Shown here piece after piece: positions 18,831 to 27,391 of a stretch of 64,000 nucleotides of DNA; position 1 is the first letter of the stretch; each line of letters starts with the position of its first letter. Where the stretch lies: the NCBI GenBank assembly GCA_963765375.1, contig CAVXVZ010000003.1, forward strand, positions 558,001 through 622,000, read 5' to 3'. Both the position numbers and the translations under genes were made by a program. The stretch comes from Roseiarcus sp963765375. Lineage in GTDB: Bacteria > Pseudomonadota > Alphaproteobacteria > Rhizobiales > Beijerinckiaceae. The notes under the pieces are model-generated. The model did not search any database. It worked only from the letters and a program-made list of their open reading frames with translations, and had not been told where the DNA came from.

Positions 18831-19430
18831 GTGGAGGCGGCCTTGGGCCTCAAACGACAAGCGAAAATCCTGACCAAAGGCCAGACCGACACGGTCCTGC
18901 TCTATCTGGCCAAAACGCGATATCCAGAGCGAAACCGGGCGATCTTCCTGCTCTCGGCGCGGGCGGGGCTGCGCGCCAAGGAAATCGCGTCGTTGACCTG
19001 GGCGATGCTGACCGACGCTGAGGAAAGGATCGGCGACGCGATCCAGCTCGTCGATCAAGCGAGCAAAGGCTCGTCCGGCCGGGTGATCCCGCTGAACAAG
19101 GAACTGAAGGCGGCGCTCGTTCCGATTCAAAAGTTTCAAGTCGGGGGCAGGGCGTCGCCCTTCGTGGTGACGACGGAAAGAGCCGGGCAGACCAGCGCCG
19201 CCGCGATCGTCAACCTGTTCGCCGTCTGGTATCGGGCCTTGGGCTTCAACGGCTGCTCAAGCCATAGCGGGCGACGCGGATTCATCACCAACGCCGCCAG
19301 GAAGATCGGGACCGTTGGCGGGTCGCTGAGGGACGTGCAGCTCTTGGCCGGACATTCCTCGCTCTCGACCACCCAGCGCTACATCGAAGCGCATGCCGAC
19401 GCGCAACGGCGGATTGTTGAGCTGGTTTAA
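18831..19430 (+). CDS. Short tyrosine recombinase
   Basis: The 199-aa protein is essentially a catalytic domain only (FimB-like size). It has Arg in SARAGLRAKEIASLTW, His-x-x-Arg in HSGRRGFITNAARK, His in LAGHSSLSTT and the nucleophile Tyr in TQRYIEAHAD. It starts at GTG 18831. It lacks an arm-binding domain, so it may be an inversion or resolution enzyme, or the integrase of a nested element. No second pair of att repeats was found around it. Confidence 0.9.
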   Translation: MEAALGLKRQAKILTKGQTDTVLLYLAKTRYPERNRAIFLLSARAGLRAKEIASLTWAMLTDAEERIGDAIQLVDQASKGSSGRVIPLNKELKAALVPIQKFQVGGRASPFVVTTERAGQTSAAAIVNLFAVWYRALGFNGCSSHSGRRGFITNAARKIGTVGGSLRDVQLLAGHSSLSTTQRYIEAHADAQRRIVELV

Positions 19431-19509
19431 TATCGCCTCGCAGCTTGCCCCGAGGCTTTGACGCAAGAAGGACTTGGCTGACGACGACGCCTCTTCCTCA
19501 AGCGAACGC

Positions 19510-19761
19510 CTATATCATGATCCGCCGCCGCGCAGCCGCGGCCGACATCGCAACGTAATCGAGAACTCTTATGTTTTGAGGTTCGGCCATACAGAAGCCC
19601 GGCGCGTCGCGGGTGGCCCGTCCGATGATCTGTGTCTCGCCGAGCCAAGTGACCGGTTCAAAGGTCGGCCGTCGGACGAGGGTCCCTTGAACGGGCGGGA
19701 AGCGCGAGAAAGCGGTCGTCGGGTAGCGCCGCCTTACAGCGACCGAAGTGTCAGTCGCCAT
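19510..19761 (-). CDS. Small hypothetical protein, low support
   Basis: An 83-aa minus-strand frame starts MATDTSVAVRRRYPTTAFSR with a GAGGCGAGCGAG-type purine stretch upstream. It continues FEPVTWLGETQIIGRATRDA to the stop. It is divergent from the cyclase gene. No family is recognised, and it could be the end of a degraded gene. Confidence 0.3.
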   Translation of the reverse strand: MATDTSVAVRRRYPTTAFSRFPPVQGTLVRRPTFEPVTWLGETQIIGRATRDAPGFCMAEPQNIRVLDYVAMSAAAARRRIMI

Positions 19762-19846
19762 CTCGCTCGCCTCAGGCTTGCCTCGGTAACTCTGGACAGC
19801 CCAATTCGCCCCATCGATAATGGAAATCGATTTCAGGGCCAGGCGC

Positions 19847-22800
19847 ATGGACCTCGGAACGTGGTTGAAACTAATTGGCTTTGAGCGATACGAGGCCGCG
19901 TTTCGCGACAACGGGATCGACGAAGCAGTACTTCCGCACCTGACGGCGGAGGACCTGAAGGAGATAGGCGTCGCGACCGTCGGCGATCGGCGCAAACTGC
20001 TCGCTGCCATAGCCGCATTGGCGTCGCCGACTGCTTCGGGGGAGTCCGCCGCGCCGCAGCCTCCGCCTGCGCCACCGAAAAGAGTCCCCGAAATCTCAGC
20101 CGAGCGCCGCCCGATCACGGTCATGTTCTGCGATCTCGTCGGTTCGACGGCGCTCGCGTCGCAGCTCGACGCCGAGGATTGGCGCAGCTTGGTCAACGCT
20201 TATCTCGACGAGGCCACGGCCGCGGTGACGGGGCTTGGCGGCCATGTGCTGAAGAGGCTCGGCGATGGGCTCATGGCCCTCTTCGGCTATCCGACCGCAC
20301 AAGAGAACGACGCCGAGCGCGCTGTGCGCGCGGCGCTCGCGATCCAGCGCGCCCTTTCCGAGATCAATGCCAGGAACGCCTTCAAGGGCGCGCCGGAACT
20401 CTCCGCGCGCATCGGACTCGAGTCCGGGCCGGTCGTGGTCGAGTCGGCGGGCGAGGTGTTCGGTGATGCGCCCAATATTGCCGCTCGCGTCCAGGCGGCG
20501 GCCGAACCTGGCTCGGTGCTCGTCACGAGGAACATTCAGGTCCAGGTCGCGGGGCTCTTCGTCGTCGAGGAGCGCGGCGCGCGCGAACTCAAGGGTCTGC
20601 CCGAGCCGATCCAACTCTTCCGCATCGTTCGAGCTAGCGGTGCAGGCCGACGAGGTGGCGCGCGCTTGCTTACGCCTTTTGTCGGTCGCGATGAGGAACT
20701 CGGCCTGCTCGCCCGCCGATGGGAGAGAGTTCGGATGGGCGACGGCCAACTCGCGCTAATCGTGGGCGAACCGGGGCTCGGCAAATCGCGACTCATTGAG
20801 GAATTCCGTGCGCGGCTCACGGAGACTCCGCACTCTTGGGTGGAGTGGAGCGCATCGCAACTCCTCCAGAACACCCCGCTCCATCCAATCGCCGAATGGG
20901 GCCGACTCCGATTTGGTGCCGATGCTCCTGCCGAGCAGCGCCTCGCCGATCTTGAGGGCACCCTGCGATTGTCGGCCTCGACCCTGTCGAACACACGCCA
21001 TTGCTCGCGCCGCTCGTAGACATTCCTCTGCCGCCAGGCCGCGAGGCCAGCTATATGCCTGAGGAGCTTCGTCGGCGTCAATTGGCCGCCCTCGTCGCAT
21101 GGGTCTTGGCCGGGGCACGGTCGCAACCGGTCGTGCTCGCTTTCGAGGACTTGCAATGGGCCGACCCTACCTCTCTCGACCTGTTGCGCGCCCTTGCCGA
21201 GCGAGGCGGTCAGGCACCGCTCTTTCTAGTCGCGACAACGCGACCGGAGTTTCGGCCGTCTTGGGGCATGCGTTCGCATCACAGCGCCATTTCGCTCGCC
21301 CCGCTCGAGCGCGGTCAGGTCTATCAGATGGTCGGTGAGCTCGCCTCGCGTCATGCACTCTCCAAAGACCTTGTCGAGGGTGTGAGCGAAAGGACGGGCG
21401 GCGTACCACTGTTCATCGAGGAGGTGACCCGGCTCCTCCTGGAGCGCGGCGTTGGGAGCAGCGTTCAAGCGATCCCCCCGACTTTGCAGCAGTCTCTCGC
21501 TGCGCGGCTTGATCGGCTCGGCTCTGCTCGTGAAGTCGTGCAAATCGGTGCAGTGCTTGGACGTGAGTTTACCTATCCGCTGCTGCGCGGCGTCGCCGAT
21601 CTGGACGAGTTGGCGCTGCAAGCGTCATTGGAGCGGCTTGCAGACGCAGACTTTTTGTTCGTCGAGGGAGCGCCGCCTCAATCAGCCTACCGCTTCAAGC
21701 ATGCGCTGATCCAGGACGCGGCCTACGACAGCCTGCTTAAGAGCCGCCGCCAGGCGCTGCACCGGCGCGCCGCTGAAATCCTGACCGGCCACCCCGAGCG
21801 CGCGACGGCCGAGCCCGAAGTGATCGCCCATCATTTCAGCCAAGCCGGCCTCGACGACCTCGCCATCGAATGGGGGGCCGGGCGGGCGACCAGGCGCTCC
21901 GCCGCTCAGCCTTCCAGGAAGCCATCGCCCATCTCGGCAAGGCCATCGCAATGGCGGACAAGGCGGGCGGGAAGGACCCCGGCGTAGAGGGCCGCCAGCA
22001 GCATTTGCACGTCGCCTACGGCAGTGCGCTTTTTCACGCGCGAGGGATGGGCGCGCCAGAGACGACCGAAGCTTTCGCCAAAGCTGGTGGGATGACAGGT
22101 CGCGATAACGACGCGCCCGAACGGCTAGCCGCCGACTACGGTCTGTGGGCCGGCAGCATCGTTCGGGGGGAGCTGTCGGCGGCGCGTCAGCACGCAACGG
22201 CTTTCCTGGGCGAGGTCGAGGTGAGGCCCGATTCGCCGGAGGCCGGGGTCGCGCATCGCGCAGCCGGGGTCACATGCTGGTTCGCCGGTGAATATGTCGA
22301 AGCGCGCGATCATTTCGAACGCGCGCTCGCGTTGTTCCAACCCGGCCGCGACGACGATCTCGCCTTTCGCTTCGGACAAGACGCCGGCGTCGCGGCAACG
22401 CTTTACCTCGCGCTTGTGTTGTGGCCGCTGGGCGACGTGCATCGTGCGGCTTCCCTCGCCTCTGGCGCTCAGTCGCGGACCGCGGACCTCGCCCATATCG
22501 GCACGCACGCATATGCGAACATGCACGCTGCCATGTTTGAGCTCATACGCGGCCTCTCGAGGGCCGGGCGGCACGGTACCGAACTTGGCCGCCTCTCGAG
22601 TGAGCATGATCTGCCGTTGTGGCGGGCGTTTGGGGTCTTCCTCGAGGGCATGGCGAGGGCTGAACATCGCGCGCCCGGCGGGCTCGTGGACATGCGTCGC
22701 GGCGTCGGGCTTATGCGCGAGCAGAACATTCTGATCTTCGACGGGCTTTTCAAGATTGCTCTTGCCGTAGCCGAAGCCCGTGCGGGCGATGTCGACCGCG

Positions 22801-23162
22801 CGGTCGCCGTCCTCGACGAAGCGCTGGCGACATCTGAACGGATTGGCCACCGCACATTCGACGCGCAGCTGCATCGGGTTCGTGGCGAAATGCTAGTGAA
22901 CTGCGACCCTGCCAACCAAGCGACGGCAGAGGAAGCGTTTCAGACCGCTATCGCCGTCGCGAAACAGCAAGGTACGCGGAGCTTCGAACTGCGCGCGGCG
23001 CTGTTGTTGGCAAGGCTCTACCAATCTACCGGTCGCCCTGTCGACGCCCACGCCATTCTCGCGCCGGCCCTCGAAGGATTTGCGCCGACGCCCGAAATGC
23101 CCGAGATCGCCGAGGCGCAGGCGCTTCTCGATGACTGGTCCTTCCCGAGGCGACCTCCGTAG
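19847..23162 (+). pseudogene. SAM-domain/nucleotide cyclase/AAA/TPR regulator, two frameshifts
   Basis: Three frames make one protein of about 1100 aa, the usual size of this family. From ATG 19847 a SAM domain begins (MDLGTWLKLIGFERYEAAF). A class III cyclase domain follows (TVMFCDLVGSTALASQ with the first metal Asp, GDGLMALFGYP with the second). Next is an AAA_16 domain (Walker A VGEPGLGKSR, Walker B LAFEDLQWADP), then TPR-like helices. One base is missing at about 20967 and one in the G-run at about 21873; repairing them gives HTPLLAPLVDIPLP and IEW-WGRAGDQALRR. It would make cAMP or cGMP under control of its sensor part. The breaks separate cyclase, ATPase and TPR parts. Confidence 0.8.
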
Positions 23163-23502
23163 GCGTGCTGTCCGCCCGTTCCTGCCGTTCGGTGAGCGGT
23201 CACGATCCGCCCCTTGCGGCTTGGCCTCCTACCTGAAGTTTATTCTTGATGATAACGAATTAAGAGTTTTTGCGTCGCGAAGCCGATGCAAAAACTCCGT
23301 TGGACTGAACGCGGTTGGAGCCGAGGGTTCAGGTCATGCGTCGCGTCCTTTGCGCAGGCTGATCTCCGTTGATGAACTTAACTCCCGCGGCGGGACCGAC
23401 GACGATTCCAATTACGCGTAGCCGCTCAGCGGACGCAATTTCATCTTCGGGGGCGCGCGAGAAACCTGTCCCGTGTGGTTGTCCCCCCCAAAGGGCGCAA
23501 CT
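23163..23502. other. Intergenic region, no gene seen
   Basis: Follows the cyclase gene and leads into the origin-like inverted repeat. No reading frame with a family resemblance or start signal was found. Confidence 0.35.
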
Positions 23503-23589
23503 GGTGAAGGCGGTGAAGGCTATTAAAATTATGATTTAAAGGAAAAATACAAACTAAAACAATATATAACAACCTTCACCGCCTTCACC
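23503..23589. other. AT-rich inverted repeat, candidate island origin of replication
   Basis: GGTGAAGGCGGTGAAGG (23503-23519), a tandem pair of a GGTGAAGGC-like unit, faces its exact reverse complement at 23573-23589. Between them lie 53 bp of very AT-rich DNA in an otherwise GC-rich region. Iterons of the form GGTGAACAG flank the origin of satellite phage P4 and are bound by its primase-helicase. The similarity in sequence and layout, plus the island primase/helicase module, suggests an origin or copy-control site. This is inference. Confidence 0.45.
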
Positions 23590-23710
23590 CTCCACTCCAA
23601 GCGGTTGCGAACCTTGGCGGCCTTGATGTCGATACGGTCCTTCTCGTCGCGAAGGCCGCTCTACGGGCCTGCAGGGCCTCGCTGACGGCCTCGGCCTCGG
23701 CGTCGAGGTG
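23590..23710 (-). pseudogene. Coiled-coil gene remnant
   Basis: The minus strand reads LDAEAEAVSEALQARRAAF, then with a one-base shift RDEKDRIDIKAAKVRNRLEW. This looks like part of a charged helical protein. No start or stop context remains and the family is not recognised. Confidence 0.3.
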
Positions 23711-23793
23711 GGAGTATCAGGACTGCCACGTCACTTGATATTCCCCGGCTTTGCCGGGACACCGGCCCGCCTTATTGGCGGGTTTCGTGTTTT
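23711..23793. repeat. Double-hairpin intergenic repeat, copy 2
   Basis: This is a near copy of 11308-11387, with stems CCCGGC/GCCGGG and CCCGCC-TTATT-GGCGGG followed by TTTCGTGTTTTT. The T-rich tail of this copy makes it resemble a Rho-independent terminator on the plus strand. Confidence 0.65.
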
Positions 23794-23929
23794 TCGGGGC
23801 TCTCCCCTCCAAAGTCAGGCGCGCTGATTTGCGCCATCGGCAGAGTCGGCTTGTTCGCGATTCGCGTCAACGCGCGCGGTCGCCGGGTAAAGGCGTCCCC
23901 CTAGCCTTAAGCCTGCGTAGCGGCTTACG

Positions 23930-24298
23930 ACCGGCAAGACTACGCGGCGGCACTTCAACTATGCCGGCCTTTTGCCGAGCAAGGATGCCTGCGCGCAGAC
24001 CAGCCTCGCCGGCATGTACTACAACGGCCAAAGCGTCCAGCAGGACTACGCCGAGGCGGCGAACTGGGTGCGTAAGGCGGCCGAACAGGGCTACGCCCCA
24101 GCGCAGGCTTACCTCGGCATCATGTACTGGAACGGCCAAGGCGTGCCGCAGAACGCTATTCTAGCGTACATGTGGCTGAACCTGGCCGACCGCACATGAG
24201 CCGGATGCGGCGGGGAACGTGATGAGGCTGCTTCCCAGATGACCTCTGATGAGATCGCCGAGGCGGAGCGGCGGGCCCGGGAGTGGAGGCCAACAAAA
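23930..24298 (+). pseudogene. Sel1-repeat protein remnant with in-frame stop
   Basis: Two Sel1-like repeats are visible (AQTSLAGMYYNGQSVQQDYA, then APAQAYLGIMYWNGQGVPQN). They are followed by AYMWLNLADRT and a TGA at 24197-24199. The same frame then continues GERDEAASQMTSDEIAEAER, then RAREWRPTK and a stop, which is the normal C-terminus of this family. Upstream, YDRQDYAAALQL lies in another frame. The gene has thus lost its start and gained a nonsense codon. Confidence 0.65.
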
Positions 24299-24485
24299 TA
24301 GGCCGCCCCTCCCCCATGATCCGCATCGCCATCACCGCTGAAGCCTTCGACGCCACCGCCGTCAGACGGCAAAAAAAGCCCGGCTTGGGGCGCTATTTGG
24401 CCGGTTTGTAGATCTTGGCGACAGTATCGGCCTTCTTCAACGCCTTAACCCGCCGACAAAATGATGAGGCGCAGCGGCTGCAGGA

Positions 24486-24776
24486 GTGGCCGACGCGCAG
24501 ACCGGACGGGAGGCAGCACTCGCTGAGAGGGAGAAGGCGCAGGAGCGAGAGGCCGAGGCGCGCAAGAACGAGGCAGAGTTGCAAAAGCGCGAGGCCGAGC
24601 AGGCAAAGCGCGTTGCGCGGCGGACGCTGGCGGGACTGGCGGCGGCTGTCGTTCTGGCCCTCGTAGCTGGATCATTCGCCATTTACGCGAGCAAAGAGCG
24701 CGACCGGGCCCAAGTCCGACCGACGGATACCAATTGTCTACCAGCAACGTGGCGACAAAAACCAAAGTGCAGATGA
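24486..24776 (+). pseudogene. Coiled-coil/transmembrane fragment of a STAND-type protein
   Basis: A charged coiled coil (AALAEREKAQEREAEARKNE, then LQKREAEQAKRVARRT) leads into one hydrophobic segment (LAGLAAAVVLALVAGSFAIY) and a short charged tail. The same order, coiled coil then transmembrane segment, occurs in the intact TIR-STAND protein at about residues 610-690. The fragment ends just before the IS3 element at 24784, so it is probably what remains of a second STAND gene. Confidence 0.5.
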
Positions 24777-24859
24777 TCCCTACTGAACTGGACCCCATTC
24801 GTGGGACCACGAGGGGTTGAATTTAAGGTGTGATCTGGCCTGCCGTTGTCCTTCAAGAA

Positions 24860-25805
24860 TCAAGCTGCTTCTTGCTGCTTCTGTCTCTGCTGTGGGTATG
24901 TGGGCAACGCGTTTGCGTTGTCCAAGCGAAGCGGCATATCCACAGCCCTCGCCGCCGCCTCGATTTTGTCCATGCCGGCGAGCCACACCGCCATCGGCAT
25001 TTGGTTGTTCATCGCCTGGTGAGGGCGCCGAAAATTGTAAAAGGTCATCCAGGAACTGATGCCGGACCGCGCCTCGCAGCCATCGGCGTAGGCTTTCAGA
25101 TGCACTTCTTCGTACTTGATCGAGCGCCACAGCCGTTCGATGAAAATGTTGTCCATGAAGCGGCCGCGTCCGTCCATCGAAATCTCGACGCCGGCCGTCA
25201 CAAGCTTGCTGGTGAAAGCCTCGGCGGTGAAAGTGGAGCCCTGATCGGTATTGAAAATCCGCGGCTTTCCGAACCGAAGCAGCGCCTCCTCCAGCGCCGC
25301 CGCGCAGAAACTCGCATCGTTGGTGTTCGACAGCCGCCATGCCAGAACCGCCCGGCTGGCCCAGTCGATGATCGCCACCAGATAGAGGAAGCCGCACGCC
25401 ATCGGGATGTAGGTCACGTCGGCCGCCCACAACATGGTTCGTCTCGACAATCTTCAGGCCGCGCAGCAGGTAGGGGTATATCTTGTGCCCGGGCGCGGCT
25501 TTGCTCGTGCCAGGGCGCGGAACCAGCGCCTCGATCCCCATCACCCGCATCAGCCGCCGCACTCGCTTGCGGTTGACCCCACGACCTTCCTTGTTGAGTT
25601 CGAAGGTCATTCGCCGCGAGCCGTAGAACGGAAGTTCGAGATGCAGTTCGTCGATACGGCGCATCACCGCCAGATCGTCCGCCCCGGCGACAGGCTTGGA
25701 GCGGTAGACCCCCGAGCGCGTCAAGCTCAACAGCACGCATTGGCGGCGCACCGACAGGTCCTTGCCAAGCCGTTCGACCATCGCTCTTCGATCGGGCGCG
25801 CTCAT
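24860..25805 (-). pseudogene. IS3 transposase OrfB, one frameshift
   Basis: The N-terminal part (MSAPDRRAMVERLGKDLSVR, then LPFYGSRRMTFELNKEGRGV) and the rve core lie in two frames. The core reads LWAADVTYIPMACGFLYLVA with catalytic Asp, FNTDQGSTFTAEAF with Asp, and a later Glu in MDNIFIERLWRSIKYEE. An extra base at about 25436 separates KIVETNHV from WAADVTY. Unless repaired, this copy cannot transpose on its own. Confidence 0.85.
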
Positions 25806-26095
25806 CGCCCTGGCCTCCTGGCCAAGAAATCCCGTTCGACCGTCAGTTGGCCGATCTTGGCGTAAAGCTTGGCCGTCTCGCGCTCGCGCTCCTCCTCGCC
25901 ATCCCCCGAACCGCTCGCCCCTCGGGCGAACAGGATCGCCGCATTGTCGAGAACCTGCTTCTTCCAGGCATAAATCTGGTTCGGATGCACCCCGTGCCGC
26001 TTCGCCAGTTCCGGAACCGTCGCATCCTCCCGCAGCGCCTCAAGCGCAATCTTCGCCTTGAACGCCGCATCAAACTTCTTGCGTGACTTCGTCAT
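25802..26095 (-). CDS. IS3 transposase OrfA
   Basis: The 97-aa helix-turn-helix protein starts at MTKSRKKFDAAFKAKIALEA and continues DATVPELAKRHGVHPNQIYA, the standard HTH_Tnp_1 domain. An in-frame upstream extension exists, but the internal Met is the usual start. It overlaps orfB by 4 bp. Confidence 0.9.
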   Translation of the reverse strand: MTKSRKKFDAAFKAKIALEALREDATVPELAKRHGVHPNQIYAWKKQVLDNAAILFARGASGSGDGEEERERETAKLYAKIGQLTVERDFLARRPGR

Positions 26096-26260
26096 TCCTC
26101 GCTCCATCGGTTGCGACAGAGCAGGACATTTCACACCTTAGCCAATGGTCCTAAATCCGGGGTCCAGCTCATACCAAGCGCCGAATTTAACCATTCGAGT
26201 CCCCGACCAGCATGACGGCGACGGACTTGGGTTGAACGGCCGCCCGCGCTTATCATCCGT

Positions 26261-27160
26261 CTAGCCCTTCTTCTCCTGCGGCGGTTCAGGGGGCGCCTGA
26301 TGCTGCATGCCGAGCATCTGCGGCAGCCACGCTTTGTGCTCGCCGCCGAGTAGGTCTTCCGTTGTCGTGACGAGGTCGGCGAGGCTCATAGGGACCTCCT
26401 TATCGAGCCCTACGATCTGTTCGACGCTCGATTGCATCGCCGCGTAGCTTGCGATGAGATACTTGCGCCGGTCGATGAGACCATAGGCCGCGATCGCCAC
26501 GGCGACCGTCGTCGCGGCTCCGATCCAGGGCGCGAAGCGTGGCGCGGACGCGATGCCGGCCGCGCCGAAGACGACCGCCAGGAGGCCCGCCGCGAAAGCG
26601 ACCCACCAGAGCTGATTGGCCACAGCCTGGTTCCTTGCGCGCGCGTCCCGGTAGTACTTGATCTGATCCTGGACTCGACTGGAGAGATACCAGTCCTTCG
26701 TCATCGGGACGGGCGGCTCGCGCTTGTCGCCCGAATCCGGGACTGGATTGTCGGCGCGCACGAGCCCCGTGTTGGTCGCCTGATTGGCGATCTCCGCCGT
26801 CCGGGCGGCGAGCGCCTTGGCTGCGTCGACGTCTCCGAGGGCGTAGGCGCCGGCCCGCGCCGCGTAGCGGTAGCATTCGGACTTGATGCCCTCCGCGGCC
26901 GCGCGCGCCTGAATCCAGCCGGCCTCGTCGCCCGAACCAACGATCTGCCGGCCGAGATACGCGCCGACGGCCGACGCGATCGCAGCGGCCCCCGCGACCC
27001 AGCCGCTTCATGCGTCTGGGGCGACGGACGCGATCGCGCCGAACACCCCAGCCGCGATCAGCAAGAGAAGCGCCGCGAGGTTCCACCGCTGCGTCTCGCT
27101 CTGCAAATCGCGTCCAAGCTTCGCCCAGCCTCGATAGGCGTTCCAGGCTTGTCTCAACAT
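26261..27160 (-). pseudogene. SLATT/DUF4231-like membrane protein with in-frame stop
   Basis: From ATG 27160 the frame runs through a charged helix (AWNAYRGWAKLGRDLQSETQ) and a hydrophobic segment (LAALLLLIAAGVFGAIASVA). A TGA follows at 27008-27010. The same frame continues with three more hydrophobic segments (GWVAGAAAIASAVGAYLG; QLWWVAFAAGLLAVVFGAAG; WIGAATTVAVAIAAYGLI) and the DUF4231-type motif YLSSRVQDQIKYYRDARARN. About 298 aa in total. SLATT proteins are predicted pore-forming effectors of nucleotide-signalled immunity. It is divergent from the TIR-STAND gene with about 230 bp between. The nonsense codon may silence it or leave a 248-residue product. Confidence 0.65.
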
Positions 27161-27391
27161 CGGCGTCTCCCTCCTTAGTACAGCCCGCCTCCGAGGCCGG
27201 CCTTTGCTACCCTCCGTTGATTCCCGTCACGGCCCGCTTTTGCGGGCGGCCAGGAGCCGATTCACCGCCCTGTAGGGGTCGCTCCAGCACCCCCTACGAT
27301 TGTCAAGAGAGCTTGTGAACACGCTTCGCATTGCCTTGCAAAGCGGTTGGCCAGGGCGCATGATGAACAATAATAGCAAGCGAATATTTTG
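27161..27391. promoter_or_regulatory. Divergent intergenic region between SLATT and TIR-STAND genes
   Basis: About 230 bp separates the two starts, enough for back-to-back promoters. It includes an A/T-rich stretch just before the TIR-STAND start (ACAATAATAGCAAGCG) and GC-rich inverted segments near 27240. No specific operator is identified. Confidence 0.4.

Larger units (their letters stand above)
24784..26171 (-). mobile_element. IS3-family insertion sequence
   Basis: The inverted repeats are TGAACTGGACCCC at the left end and, on the opposite strand at the right end, TGAGCTGGACCCC. A 3-bp target duplication, TAC, flanks it (24781-24783 and 26172-26174). It contains orfA and a frameshifted orfB. 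The 1388-bp length is typical of IS3. Confidence 0.9.

Noticed and set aside
18831..19430. Second recombinase as the right-hand end of a smaller island
   Set aside because: No tRNA fragment or direct repeat pair was found near it, whereas the 465/57201 pair explains the island well.
24197..24199. TGA in the Sel1 gene read as selenocysteine
   Set aside because: No SECIS-like hairpin follows and the gene lacks its start; a nonsense mutation is simpler.
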